Origin: JAGQPD01 sp020426865 | Lineage (GTDB): Bacteria; Planctomycetota; Planctomycetia; Pirellulales; Pirellulaceae | DNA length: 64,000 nt | Assembly (NCBI GenBank): GCA_041399065.1 | Contig: JAWKTN010000005.1 | Coordinates: 1-64,000, forward strand | Direction: 5' to 3' | Part shown: positions 38,205 to 47,698 of the stretch, piece after piece | Numbering within the stretch: position 1 is the first letter of the stretch | Layout: each line of letters opens with the position of its first letter | Program-made: the position numbers and the translations under genes | The notes under the pieces: model-generated | Told to the model about the DNA's origin: nothing | Databases searched by the model: none | Seen by the model: the letters and a program-made list of their open reading frames with translations, nothing else

Positions 38205-38752
38205 TGCACAGATGGTACGACAACCAAACCGGTCGCTGGATCAGCGAAGATCCGATCGGGTTCGCGGCAGGCGATGCGAATCTGACAAGGTATGTCGAGA
38301 ATAGTCCGACATCGGCACTTGACCCTCTTGGACTTCAAAGGGCCGCCGCCAATTGGCGTTCCAAATTGATCCCGATAAAGAATGACCTTATAGTTCCAAT
38401 ATCTCGTCCCGAACGTGAGGTCGACCTTGCCAGAAAATGGTGGTCCGAGCGGGTGGTTGTTGGGCACTTCATAAAAAACGGTTGGAAATACGCGGCGGAG
38501 TTTCTTGATCATTCGCTGCAAGATCGTCCAACAAATCTCAGATACGGGGATGGAACAGAAATTGCCCAAACGATTCGACACGACGTAGATTTCATCCAAG
38601 CAATCCAAGGGATCGTCGCTACGCATCCAAACTGGCGGGGCGCGGGCAAACTTAATTCTGCATTTGAACAGAATCGAGACTTGTCTCTTGCCATTCATGG
38701 GTATACACTGCACTTCAAATATGTGTCACGACGCACATGTCGGCTTGAATGA
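38205..38752 (+). pseudogene. Orphan Rhs C-terminal module 1, truncated by IS91-like insertion
   Basis: Begins in Rhs core: HRWYDNQTGRWISEDPIGF, GDANLTRYVENSPTSALDPLG, then a unique tip of about 130 residues that I do not recognise (FIKNGWKYAAEFLDHSLQ, IRHDVDFIQAIQGIVATHP). The rest of an Rhs protein is missing upstream. The frame ends with TGA contributed by the IS91-like end: the insertion sits after CTTG at 38744-38747. The natural tip end and any immunity gene are therefore lost. Identity with modules 2 and 3 starts at 38205 and fades after the DPxG junction. Confidence 0.75.
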
Positions 38753-38821
38753 AGAGCGATTGACAGCCTGACCGGCGCAGGTGCAATGAAGAGCGATTGA
38801 CAGCCTGACCGGCGCAGGTGC
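38748..38821 (+). repeat. Tandem duplication (2 x 37 bp) of the IS91-like left end
   Basis: 38748-38784 and 38785-38821 are identical. Copies 2 and 3 have this 37-mer once. The duplication is thus specific to copy 1 and looks like two successive insertions at one site or end slippage during rolling-circle transfer. Confidence 0.85.
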
Positions 38822-39077
38822 AGACGGATTCGTGGCGGTGATGCTTGGAGCCTATAAGCCGAGAGAGGCTTGCTCGTAGCTCAGTAGAGGGGATTTGTGA
38901 GGCTGGGTAAGCGCGGCACGCTGTTGGAGCGAGATTTCGTCCGTGACATAGTCACGCTTCTTCTCATGTGACGCGCGGTTGGCGCATGTTCGCGGATCAC
39001 CGCGCGCACCGTCATCGCTACTCGTCGTTTCCAGCAACGAACAATAGGTCGGATCAGGGCGTCACGAGTGCCTGGCG

Positions 39078-40511
39078 TCATATGTCGGGAATCAGTCCTT
39101 CACAGAGCGGGCCGAACTGGACTTCGATGGGGTCTTCCATTGCCGGTAGGCCGTCGAGCGACACGTCCATCAAGGGGAAGTACGTGTGGCAATCGTCGAG
39201 CGTCGACAGCTGCGTAAAGACTTGCCTGTGAAAGGCAAGCAGGCCCGCCACGAACCAGTTGGTGGCTTGCACCGTCATCCGCCCCAGCGATTGCACCCCA
39301 GCCATCGCACAGCGACGACAGTCCGGTGCGTACGGCTCGCGCGTTGGCGCCTCCTCTTGCTCTTGTTGCTCGACCGTTTCCTCTTCCGCCGAATCCGCAC
39401 GTGGTTGATCAGCAGCGTTGCCAGATTCGCTCGGCAATGGAAGGCCGCACAGCACGCGGCACTTGGCCAATCGCGCGGCACGTCGCTGGGCACTGAAGAG
39501 CCCCACGTATCGCACGCGCAGGAATCCTCGCGGCAAGATGTGTAAGGCGAATCGCTCGACAAACTCCTCGCCTGTCATCGGCAACTCTTCGTATTGACCG
39601 GTGCGATAGTTTTTCACGCGAATCACCACGCACCGGCCGTCGTGACGCAGGATGCGGCTGTCACGAATCGCTGATCCCACCACATATCCCGCCAGATACT
39701 TGACAACCGCTTCCGGGCCCTGACAGTGCGGTGGCGCCGTCTGCACGTTCGCTTGCCATGGTTTTTGCTGTGTCCACTCCAGCCAACGTTCCAGTTCCTC
39801 CTCGCCGCCAATCCATTTCATGTCCGATGGCAGCGTCAACTGCTGCCGACGATACAATTGCCGCACGCCCGCCACAAACAACTTGCGGAACCGCTCCGAC
39901 ACCTCTTCCCGCGCGAACATGCTGTCCGCCGCCACCGTCACCCATCGGTTCTCGTCCACCGAGAGACCGCCAACTGTCACGATCGTGTGGATATGGGGAT
40001 GGGCATTCATGCGTTGTCCCCAGCTATGCAGCACCATCACCACACCCACCTGCGCCCCATGCTTTTCCAACGCCAGTTCCCGCAAGGTCCGCCCCACACA
40101 CTCAAAGAACAGGCGGTACATCGCATTGTCGTTGGTCAGGATCAACGGAATGAATTCGTGCGGCAACGTGACCACGCAGTGCAGATAGTCGATCGGCAAC
40201 GACCACCCTAGAATCCGGTCGACCCACTCCAACCGCTTCCGCTGGCCGCACGAGGCACAATGACGATTGTTGCAACCGTTGTGGCTGATTTGCGAGTGGC
40301 CACACCAACGGCAGTGCCACGCATGCGAACCATGCAGCCCGGTGCGACACTCCGTCAATTGTCGCAGCACGTAGAGTTTGTCGAACGACGTCCGTGGTGG
40401 GAACGCCCGGATAACTCCAGGGGCGTGGCGTTGCAAGACCTCCCGCACGGTCGGACCACCCCCGTCCCCTGGATGGGGCATCAAGCAGCCGCTCGGAATC
40501 TCTGGGGACAA
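39078..40511 (-). CDS. IS91-family Y2 transposase (HUH endonuclease)
   Basis: 477 aa. N-terminal zinc-binding domain with C67, C70, C80, C85, C88 (CRWC, NNRHCASC). HUH motif HPHIH at 171-175. Catalytic Y2 pair Y272 and Y276 in KYLAGY. These are the hallmarks of rolling-circle IS91-type transposases, which nick single-stranded DNA at oriIS. TTG at 40511 is chosen because AAGGAAGG lies at six bases; ATG 40481 is an alternative. Unlike copy 2, this copy is uninterrupted, so it could serve in trans for the family here. Confidence 0.9.
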   Translation of the reverse strand: MSPEIPSGCLMPHPGDGGGPTVREVLQRHAPGVIRAFPPRTSFDKLYVLRQLTECRTGLHGSHAWHCRWCGHSQISHNGCNNRHCASCGQRKRLEWVDRILGWSLPIDYLHCVVTLPHEFIPLILTNDNAMYRLFFECVGRTLRELALEKHGAQVGVVMVLHSWGQRMNAHPHIHTIVTVGGLSVDENRWVTVAADSMFAREEVSERFRKLFVAGVRQLYRRQQLTLPSDMKWIGGEEELERWLEWTQQKPWQANVQTAPPHCQGPEAVVKYLAGYVVGSAIRDSRILRHDGRCVVIRVKNYRTGQYEELPMTGEEFVERFALHILPRGFLRVRYVGLFSAQRRAARLAKCRVLCGLPLPSESGNAADQPRADSAEEETVEQQEQEEAPTREPYAPDCRRCAMAGVQSLGRMTVQATNWFVAGLLAFHRQVFTQLSTLDDCHTYFPLMDVSLDGLPAMEDPIEVQFGPLCEGLIPDI

Positions 40512-40850
40512 AGGGGGCCTTCCTTGGCGCTACGGCTGGTTGCTCGATCCATGACTTGACCTTGATTCGACAAGCCTGCAGCATAGCAGCTTATCCGGTT
40601 TACCGGACCGGCAATCTCTCCCACGTCATCGCACAATCTTTTCAGGAGGTACGACCAACGGCGGTCACCCCCACTTGTCAGCTTCCTGGGTCATCTGTCA
40701 TGCTCGACACTGCAGGGATCCTCGCAGTGGTTTTTCTATCTTTGGTCTGACGTTTCGGACCACCTGTTGAGGCCAGGCCGCTGGCGGCCTGGATCGGGCC
40801 TTTGCCTGTTGCTGCTACCTGCCTACGAATCCATCGAGGGGAGAATCTCC

Positions 40851-42512
40851 ATGCCACGTCGTAAAAAGTCCGCGCCCACGGTACGCGCCCATCAACCCGC
40901 GACCACCACATCACCATCGCAACCGCCATCACCATCACCATCAAAACCATCGGCCGCCGAAGTGGAGTGCGAAGTCCGCGATCAGGAGGTTCATATTCAC
41001 ATCGATACGCGCCACTACCGCGTGCGGGGCCTGGAGAAGAACCTCAGCACTCACCAACTGCGTGTCAATATTCTGGCTCACCGCGACGATCTCGTGCACA
41101 TGGACACGCTCGACCTTTGCAAGGCCAAGTCCCGCGCGTCCTTTATCCAGGCCACCGCCGCCGAACTGTTTGTGGAAGAAGCCACGGTCAAGCGTGATCT
41201 GGGAAGACTGCTGCTAAAGCTGGAAGATCTGCAGCGCGAACAGATCGAAGCCGCCTTGCGCACCGAAACGGCTCCCGTCGAACTGACGCTCAAACAGCGG
41301 CAAGCGGCGATCCAGTACCTGCGTTCTCCACAGCTCACGCAACGCATCCTCGACGACTACGCGCGGTGCGGACTGGTCGGCGAAGAGACCAATAAGCTGG
41401 TCTGCTACCTGGCCTGCGTCTCGCGATTGTTGCCCAAGCCGCTGGCGCTGCTGATCCAAAGCGGTAGTGCCGCCGGAAAGACTTCGCTCATGGATGCCAC
41501 GCTCCATTTCATGCCCGCCGAAGCATTTACCCGTTATTCCGCCATGACCGGCCAGTCGCTCTACTACATGGGCCAGCGCTCGCTGCGCCACAAGATCCTG
41601 GCGGTCGCCGAAGAAGAAGGAATCGCCCAGGCCAGCTATGCGCTGAAACTATTGCAAAGCGACGGGCGGTTGACGATTGCGGCCGCAGGCCGCAATGGAA
41701 ACACCGGCCGGCAACAGACCGAACAATATTCGGTGGAAGGGCCCGTGATGATGTTCCTCACCACCACCGCCGAACAACCCGATGCGGAACTACAAAACCG
41801 CTGCGTAACGCTGCATGTCAATGAAAGCCCCGAACAGACCGCCGCGATCCAATCGCACCAGCGCACGGCGTTTACGCTTGACGGCCAAACGCAAGCCGAC
41901 GCTCGTGATACAATTCGCAAGCAGCATCATGACATCCACCGCGTGCTCGAGCCGCTGCCGGTCGTTATTCCTTATGCCGGTCAATTGCAGTTCCGCCACG
42001 ACCAGACCCGGATGCGCCGCGACCACGACAAGTACATGACCTTAATCGCCGCCAGTGCCGTGTTGCACCAGTATCAGCGCCCACGCAAGTCGCGGCAGGT
42101 CGCCGGACAGACGGTGGAATATATCGAGGCCACACTCGAGGACGTGGCCCTGGCCAATCGCCTGGCTAGCGATGTGATGGGCCATAGCCTGACCGAACTA
42201 CTGCCACAGACACGGCATTTGCTCGTCCGTATCGACCAGTGCGTGGGCCAGTGGGCCGAGCGCCAAGCCAAACCACGCTCGCTGATCCGCTTTACCCAAC
42301 GCCAATTGCGCGAGGAATTGGGCTGGGGCGACTTTCAGTTGCGACGGCATCTGGCCCGGCTCGTCGAGTTGGAATACATTCTGGCGTATCGCACTGGTGC
42401 GCGAAACCAGCGTGAGTACCAACTGCTTTACGACGGCGAAGGCCGTCAGGGGGAACGGTTTTTACTAGGGCTCGCCGAATTGGAGCAGTTGGCCGAAACG
42501 CAAGTGGCATAG
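40851..42512 (+). CDS. P-loop ATPase of the IS91-like element
   Basis: 553 aa; not a family I can name. N-terminal ~45 residues are low-complexity (Pro/Ser/Thr). Walker A GSAAGKT at 205-211 and Walker B-like KILAVAEEE at 248-256, followed by a sensor-like MMFLTTTAEQ and an Arg-rich region, as in AAA+/helicase-type motors. The C-terminal ~100 residues look like a winged-helix region (FTQRQLREELGWGDFQLRRH). It lies divergently from the transposase, with a strong SD (GAGGGGAG). A role as a helper motor for transposition or recombination is inferred from context only. Confidence 0.75.
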   Translation: MPRRKKSAPTVRAHQPATTTSPSQPPSPSPSKPSAAEVECEVRDQEVHIHIDTRHYRVRGLEKNLSTHQLRVNILAHRDDLVHMDTLDLCKAKSRASFIQATAAELFVEEATVKRDLGRLLLKLEDLQREQIEAALRTETAPVELTLKQRQAAIQYLRSPQLTQRILDDYARCGLVGEETNKLVCYLACVSRLLPKPLALLIQSGSAAGKTSLMDATLHFMPAEAFTRYSAMTGQSLYYMGQRSLRHKILAVAEEEGIAQASYALKLLQSDGRLTIAAAGRNGNTGRQQTEQYSVEGPVMMFLTTTAEQPDAELQNRCVTLHVNESPEQTAAIQSHQRTAFTLDGQTQADARDTIRKQHHDIHRVLEPLPVVIPYAGQLQFRHDQTRMRRDHDKYMTLIAASAVLHQYQRPRKSRQVAGQTVEYIEATLEDVALANRLASDVMGHSLTELLPQTRHLLVRIDQCVGQWAERQAKPRSLIRFTQRQLREELGWGDFQLRRHLARLVELEYILAYRTGARNQREYQLLYDGEGRQGERFLLGLAELEQLAETQVA

Positions 42513-42565
42513 CCCGCCCCCCAGTGGCGGTAAAACGATCACTCGCCCGGTCAAAACGATGCCCG

Positions 42566-42604
42566 TTCGATCGGTATTCGATCGCCGTTCGATGCCCCTT
42601 CGAT
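42566..42604 (+). repeat. Four TTCGAT boxes at exact 11-bp spacing
   Basis: TTCGAT at 42566, 42577, 42588 and 42599, each followed by five unrelated bases. The one-helical-turn phasing suggests an iteron-like protein-binding array. It is conserved in copy 2 (49410, 49421, 49432, 49443). Confidence 0.8.
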
Positions 42605-42620
42605 GGGGTGCCTGAAATGA

Positions 42621-42650
42621 CGTAACGTGCTGTGGCCACAGCACGTTACG
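42621..42650. repeat. 30-bp perfect palindrome between ATPase and recombinase genes
   Basis: CGTAACGTGCTGTGG followed at once by its exact complement, no spacer. It sits 16 bases after the TTCGAT array. No T-run follows, so it is an unlikely simple terminator; a recombination or binding site is possible. In copy 2 it is 34 bp. Confidence 0.85.
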
Positions 42651-42935
42651 ACGATCCTTCTCTGTTTTGGCCCGAAAAACGGTCCACACCCCTTAAAAAA
42701 AGCCACTGGCGATCCTGCCCCTCTCGCCGCCGGAAACGTCTCTCGTGATCGATGTCGCCGCCAACCAACGCGACCAGAGGACATTTCGGAAAGCTGGAAC
42801 CATGGGCGGGTAAACGCCATCGACGTGTCATGTATCAGGTCCGGTCCTGTTGCATTTGTTCTTGCTCGACGCTAGCGATTGTCTCCGCTTCGAGCATCGT
42901 GTTTCCCATTCTTCTTTCCAAGGAGCCCTTCGGTC

Positions 42936-44012
42936 ATGACGAAAGCTAAAGATCCATCCCTTTCTTCTCCAGGCAATCCATCTGACGACCCATCGCTAGA
43001 GTCACTGGTCGCGCGCTTCGTGCATCACATGCAAGTGCGACACATGTCAGCGGCCACGATCCAGTTGCGGCGAACGTATTTGAAACGTTTTCTCACCTGG
43101 TGCGACCAGCGTGGCGTAACCACGTTGCCGGAGATCACCCGCGAAGTGGTGCAGAGTTACCAGCGGTATTTGTATCACTATCGCAGTGGGCGGACGGGCA
43201 AACCGTTGCGCTTCAACACGCAGGTTTCGTTACTGGTACCGATTCGATCGTGGTTCCGCTATCTGGTCCACGAACAGTTGACGGACGTGAATCCTGCACT
43301 GGATCTCGAGTTGCCACGCGAGCCGCAACGATTGCCCAAGCGGATCTTGTCGATCGACGAAGTCGAGCGGATTCTCAATGGCGCGCCGACGTGACGACCG
43401 CCCTCGGGCTGCGTGACCGCGCCATGTTGGAGGTGCTGTATTCCACGGCGATGCGTCGCGCCGAGTTGATTGGGTTGGACGTCTATGACGTGGACCACGA
43501 GCGGGGTGTGATCACGATTCGGCATGGCAAGGGGGGCAAGGACCGGACGGTCCCAGTGGGACCGCGCGCTCTGCAATGGCTTACGGCCTATCTCGAACGC
43601 ACGTCCGGCACTTGTAAATTCCGTGCGTGCCAGAAATACATCGCGGCTATTTGTCTCTTGCCACGGCAAACCGTTTGGGGCGTCGAACCTATCGAACTTG
43701 ATTGCCACTTACATCCGCGCCGCCACGGACAACACGACCGGCAGCTGCCACCTGTTTCGGCACACGACTGCCACGTTGATGTTGGAGCATGGCGCGGACC
43801 TGCGTTCGTTGCAGTCACTGCTTGGTCATTCCAGCCTGACGACGACGCAGATCTACACGCACGTCAGCATTCAGCACCTCAAGCAAGTGCACGATCAGAC
43901 ACATCCCGCCAACCGCCCGGCAAAGGCCAGCCAGTCGGAGGACACCTCGGCCAATCCCATCGATTCGAGCTATTCTCGCCCCGGAGAAGACAGAGCCCGG
44001 TCGATGGAATAG
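42936..44012 (+). pseudogene. Tyrosine recombinase/integrase (XerC/D-like), frameshifted copy 1
   Basis: N-terminal SAM-like core-binding domain (HMSAATIQLRRTYLKRFLTW) and catalytic domain with Arg in STAMRRAELIG, GKGGKDRTVP, HLFRHTTATLMLEHGADLR, SLLGHSSLTT and the Tyr in QIYTHV. An extra GC at about 43381-43386 and a missing GC at about 43600 put some 215 bases out of frame and then restore it. Without these changes the protein would be about 358 aa. ATG 42936 with AAGGAG. Likely to process or rearrange the element; function inferred. Confidence 0.8.
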
Positions 44013-44033
44013 AATAGTTGTGATCGGCCAGTC

Positions 44034-44061
44034 AGCTCTCGCGCACCCGTGCGCGGGAGCT
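44034..44061. repeat. GC-rich hairpin after the recombinase gene
   Basis: AGCTC and CGCGCAC pair with GTGCGCG and GAGCT around a CC loop (one mismatch). Repeated in copy 2 at 50878-50905. About 125 bases from the right end of the element; could be a terminator or a terIS-side structure. Confidence 0.6.
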
Positions 44062-44187
44062 CGGCTTGGCCACGCAGACGCAGCAGTGTGTCATGCATGT
44101 TCTTTGACAAGATAAACGCACGATCAACAGCGCATTTGCCCTGGACCACTCCTGGAGATCGCCCTACCGCACATCTGGCAGTGGGCA

Positions 44188-45135
44188 ATGCACAGATGGT
44201 ACGACAACCAAACCGGTCGCTGGATCAGCGAAGATCCGATCGGGTTCGCGGGGGGCGATGCGAATCTCGCGCGGTACGTCGGCAACATCGCTGCCAGTAT
44301 GACTGACCCTGACGGTCTCGTGGGGCGACAATGGTGGGATGACCTTTCGTTTTGGGAGAATCCCTCGTACTATACGTGGTCAATTCTACCTTGGATGGCC
44401 GACGGTGCTACGGACTATGTGACCTCGTTCTGGTGGCACGGAAAAAGTGTTGTTGCTGAAGCAGAAAGTAAGGCAAGACAACGAGAGGCGATCATAAATG
44501 ACCTGAGCTATATCGAAGGCGGTGCCGGAGCTACATCGGTTAACGTTTCGAACGTGGGCTACGAGCACTACCGTGATACAAGAAAGGCTGGCGACTGTCT
44601 CCAAGGAGTGTTGACGGTTGCAGGTGAGCAATATTTCACGTTTTTTGCAGCGGGGTTTGAAGGCGTCTTTATCGTCGGAACGAGCGGCCGAGCAGCAGCG
44701 TTGGAAGCCATTGAAAACGGTTCGCTTAGCGTTTATTCACAACGACAGATGCTCGCAAGACGGCTGATGGTGAATACCGGAATCGACGATCATCACATAT
44801 TCACGTATCATCGAAGAGCGTGGTTTAAAGACTATTTCGGAATCGATGTCAACGACTATACTATCCAGCTTAATTGGTTGGAGCACGAAGCGATTCATTC
44901 CGGTCGAAAGCGAACCTACGACCTTTGGGCCGGTTGGTGGGATCAAATGTTAATGGATGCGCTTCGACGTCGCGCGAGATCAAATGGATGGAAGGATGGA
45001 ATGCCACTGCACAAGTACTTGAGCAGAGATGAGATAATGCAAGTAGGCAAGGACCTCGTAAGGGATGTATTTGACGAAGATTGGGGAACGAACATTCAGC
45101 CCTACCACAAACATCCTGTCGTTTGCCCAGAGTAG
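44188..45135 (+). CDS. Orphan Rhs C-terminal module 2: HNH-like nuclease toxin tip
   Basis: 315 aa from an ATG that lies exactly where Rhs core begins: HRWYDNQTGRWISEDPIGF, ARYVGNIAASMTDPDGL, then a unique tip. The C-terminal part has D-H202-H203-I followed by FGIDVNDYTIQLN and E232-H-E-A-I-H237, the spacing of HNH/Endo VII-type nuclease toxins with a leading HH pair. The tip also has an aromatic-rich section (YYTWSILPWMADGATDY) of unknown role. Without the Rhs shell it cannot be delivered as is; it is likely a reserve tip. A partner gene starts 8 bases after it. Confidence 0.75.
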   Translation: MHRWYDNQTGRWISEDPIGFAGGDANLARYVGNIAASMTDPDGLVGRQWWDDLSFWENPSYYTWSILPWMADGATDYVTSFWWHGKSVVAEAESKARQREAIINDLSYIEGGAGATSVNVSNVGYEHYRDTRKAGDCLQGVLTVAGEQYFTFFAAGFEGVFIVGTSGRAAALEAIENGSLSVYSQRQMLARRLMVNTGIDDHHIFTYHRRAWFKDYFGIDVNDYTIQLNWLEHEAIHSGRKRTYDLWAGWWDQMLMDALRRRARSNGWKDGMPLHKYLSRDEIMQVGKDLVRDVFDEDWGTNIQPYHKHPVVCPE

Positions 45136-45143
45136 GACTTACA

Positions 45144-45614
45144 ATGAAGCGACTTGAGTTTTGGAGAGGCGATTGGAGAGACCGGGTATTGGGGGCCGTC
45201 ACGCAGCGCGGCTACAGCTCAATGTCAGATTTACTGCGACAGTTCCCAGGAGTGCCATACAACCAAGTTAATAAAAAACTAGGAACTGTCGCTGTACCGT
45301 TACAAGTGCTTTACTTACAAATAGACGAGGCAAACACCGAGTCCGAGATCCGATTTGCGGCGATGGACTGCTTGTGCCGCAAAATCAATGAGGCGTACCC
45401 AGAAGGGTGGCATACTAGACCGGCCGAATGTGATTGGACATCGTGTGCAGCCAGGTTCGATTCTGTGCAAAAGGCCGTAGGGTACGCGGACAGGATTAGC
45501 GACGTTCAGGTGTCGCTCGTGCAGGTTCCACCGCCGGACGGTTGGCTCCCTCGCGATACCGATGATCCTATTTTGGTAGAGAGATTCGCGAAATTCTGGC
45601 CATTGAATGGTTAG
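45144..45614 (+). CDS. Candidate immunity protein for Rhs tip 2
   Basis: 156 aa, no recognised family. It starts 8 bases after the tip gene and has no signal peptide. N-terminal LEFWRGDWRDRVLGAVTQRG, later FPGVPYNQVNKKLG and a Cys-containing middle (CDWTSCAARF). Position right after the toxin, small size, and loss of the pair by downstream IS91-like insertion at 45633 all fit an immunity gene. More AT-rich than the flanking elements, consistent with transfer as a unit with the tip. Confidence 0.6.
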   Translation: MKRLEFWRGDWRDRVLGAVTQRGYSSMSDLLRQFPGVPYNQVNKKLGTVAVPLQVLYLQIDEANTESEIRFAAMDCLCRKINEAYPEGWHTRPAECDWTSCAARFDSVQKAVGYADRISDVQVSLVQVPPPDGWLPRDTDDPILVERFAKFWPLNG

Positions 45615-45925
45615 ATGGACAACGCCAGGTTCAATGAAGAGCGATTGACAGCCTGATTGGCGCAGGTGCAGACGGATTCGTGGCGGTGATGCTTGGAGCC
45701 TATAAGCCGAGAAAGGCTTGCTCGTAGCTCAGTAGAGGGGATTTGTGAGGCTGGGTAAGCACGGCACGCGGTTTGAGCCAGATTTCGTCCGTGACATAGT
45801 CACGCTTCCTCTCATGTGACGCGCGGTTGGCGCATGATCGCGGCCCACCGCGCGCACCGTCATCGCTACTCGTCGTTTCCAGCAACGAACAATAGGTTGG
45901 ATCAGGATGTCACGAGTGCCTGGCG

Positions 45926-47359
45926 TCATATGTCGGGAATCAGTCCTTCACAGAGCGGGCCGAACTGGACTTCGATGGGGTCTTCCATTGCCGGTAGTCC
46001 GTCGAGCGACACGTCCATCAAGGGGAAGTACGTGTGGCAATCGTCGAGCGTCGACAGCTGCGTAAAGACTTGCCTGTGAAAGGCAAGCAGGCCCGCCACG
46101 AACCAGTTGGTGGCTTGCACCGTCATCCGCCCCAGCGATTGCATCCCAGGCATCGCACAGCGACGACAGTCCGGTGCGTACGGCTCGCGCGTTGGCGCCT
46201 CCTCTTGCTCTTGTTGCTCGACCGTTTCCTCTTCCGCCGAATCCGCACGTGGTTGATCAGCAGCGTTGCCAGATTCGCTCGGCAATGGAAGGCCGCACAG
46301 CACGCGGCACTTGGCCAACGCGCGGCACGTCGCTGGGCACTGAAGAGCCCCACATATCGCACTCGCAGGAATCCTCGCGGCAAGATGTGTAAGGCGAATC
46401 GCTCGACAAAGTCCTCGCCTGTCATCGGCAACTCTTCGTATTGACCGGTGCGATAGTTTTTCACGCGAATCACCACGCACCGGCCGTCGTGACGCAGGAT
46501 GCGGCTGTCACGAATCGCTGATCCGACCACATATCCCGCCAGATACTTGACAACCGCTTCCGGACCCTGACAGTGCGGTGGCGCCGTCTGCACGTTCGCT
46601 TGCCATGGTTTTTGCTGTGTCCACTCCAGCCAACGCTCCAGTTCCTCCTCGCCGCCAATCCATTTCATGTCCGATGGCAGCGTCAACTGCTGCCGACGAT
46701 ACAATTGCCGCACGCCCGCCACAAACAACTTGCGGAACCGCTGCGACACTCTCTTCCCGCGCGAACATGCTGTCCGCCGCCACCGTCACCCATCGGTTCT
46801 CGTCCACCGAGAGACCGCCAACTGTCACGATCGTGTGGATATGGGGATGGGCGTTCATGCGTTGTCCCCAGCTATGCAGCACCATCACCACACCCACCTG
46901 CGCCCCATGCTTTTCCAACGCCAGTTCCCGCAAGGTCCGCCCGACACACGCAAAGAACAGGCGGTACATCGCATTGTCGTTGGCCAGGATCAACGGAATG
47001 AATTCGTGCGGCAACGTGACCACGCAGTGCAGATAGTCGATCGGCAACGACCACCCTAGAATCCGGTCGACCCACTCCAACCGCTTCCGCTGGCCGCACG
47101 AGGCACAATGACGATTGTTGCAACCGTTGTGGCTGATTTGCGAGTGGCCACACCAACGGCAGTGCCACGCATGCGAACCATGCAGCCCGGTGCGACACTC
47201 CGTCAATTGTCGCAGCACGTAGAGTTTGTCGAACGACGTCCGAGGTGGGAACGCCCGGATAACTCCCGGGGCGTGGCGTTGCAAGACCTCCCGCACGGTC
47301 GGACCACACCCGTCCCCTGGATGGGGCATCAAGCAGCCGCTCGGAATCTCTGGAGACAA
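45926..47359 (-). pseudogene. IS91-family transposase, copy 2 (two compensating frameshifts)
   Basis: Same length as copy 1 (1434 bases), but one base lost near 46318 (TCGCGCGG to CGCGCGG) and one gained near 46746 place about 430 bases out of frame. The zinc-binding and HUH parts (before the shift) are intact; the Y2 tyrosine region lies in the shifted part, so the protein as read would be inactive. Confidence 0.8.
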
Positions 47360-47698
47360 AGGGGGCCTTCCTTGGCGCTACGGCTGGTTGCTCGATCCAT
47401 GACTTGACCTTGATTCGACAAGCCTGCAGCATAGCAGCTTATCCGGTTTACTGGACCGGCAATCTCTCCCACGTCATCGCACAATCTTTTCAGGAGGTAC
47501 GACGAACGGCGGTCACCCCCACTTGTCAGCTTCCTGGGTCATCTGTCATGCTCGACACTGCAGGGATCCTCGCAGTGGTTTTTCTATCTTTGGTCTGACG
47601 TTTCGGACCACCTGTTGAGGCCAGGCCGCTGGCGGCCTGGATCGGGCCTTTGCCTGTTGCTGCTACCTGCTTACTAATCCATCGAGGGGAGAATCTCC

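Larger units (their letters stand above)
38748..44187. mobile_element. IS91-like element, copy 1 (Y2 transposase, P-loop ATPase, tyrosine recombinase)
   Basis: About 5.4 kb, 98-99% like copy 2 by eye. The left (oriIS-type) end starts AATGAAGAGCGATTGACAGC and is flanked by CTTG; copies 2 and 3 are flanked by GTTC. CTTG/GTTC are the complements of CAAG/GAAC, the tetranucleotides next to oriIS in IS91-family elements. The transposase points to this end, as in IS91. No target duplication is expected. The right end is set by the loss of shared non-Rhs sequence at about 44187, directly before Rhs module 2. Gene order: transposase (-), ATPase (+), recombinase (+). Confidence 0.8.

Noticed and set aside
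38870..38915. tRNA-like stretch (CTCGTAGCTCAGTAGAGG) in the IS91-like left end
   Set aside because: It resembles a tRNA D-arm but has no anticodon stem, T-arm or acceptor pairing. Present in all element copies as non-tRNA sequence.
42621..42650. Rho-independent terminator
   Set aside because: The stem is perfect but has no loop and no T-run on either side.
44090..44140. Outward promoter of the element driving the Rhs tip (TTGACA at about 44107)
   Set aside because: The -35 is good but no acceptable -10 box lies at 16-18 bases.
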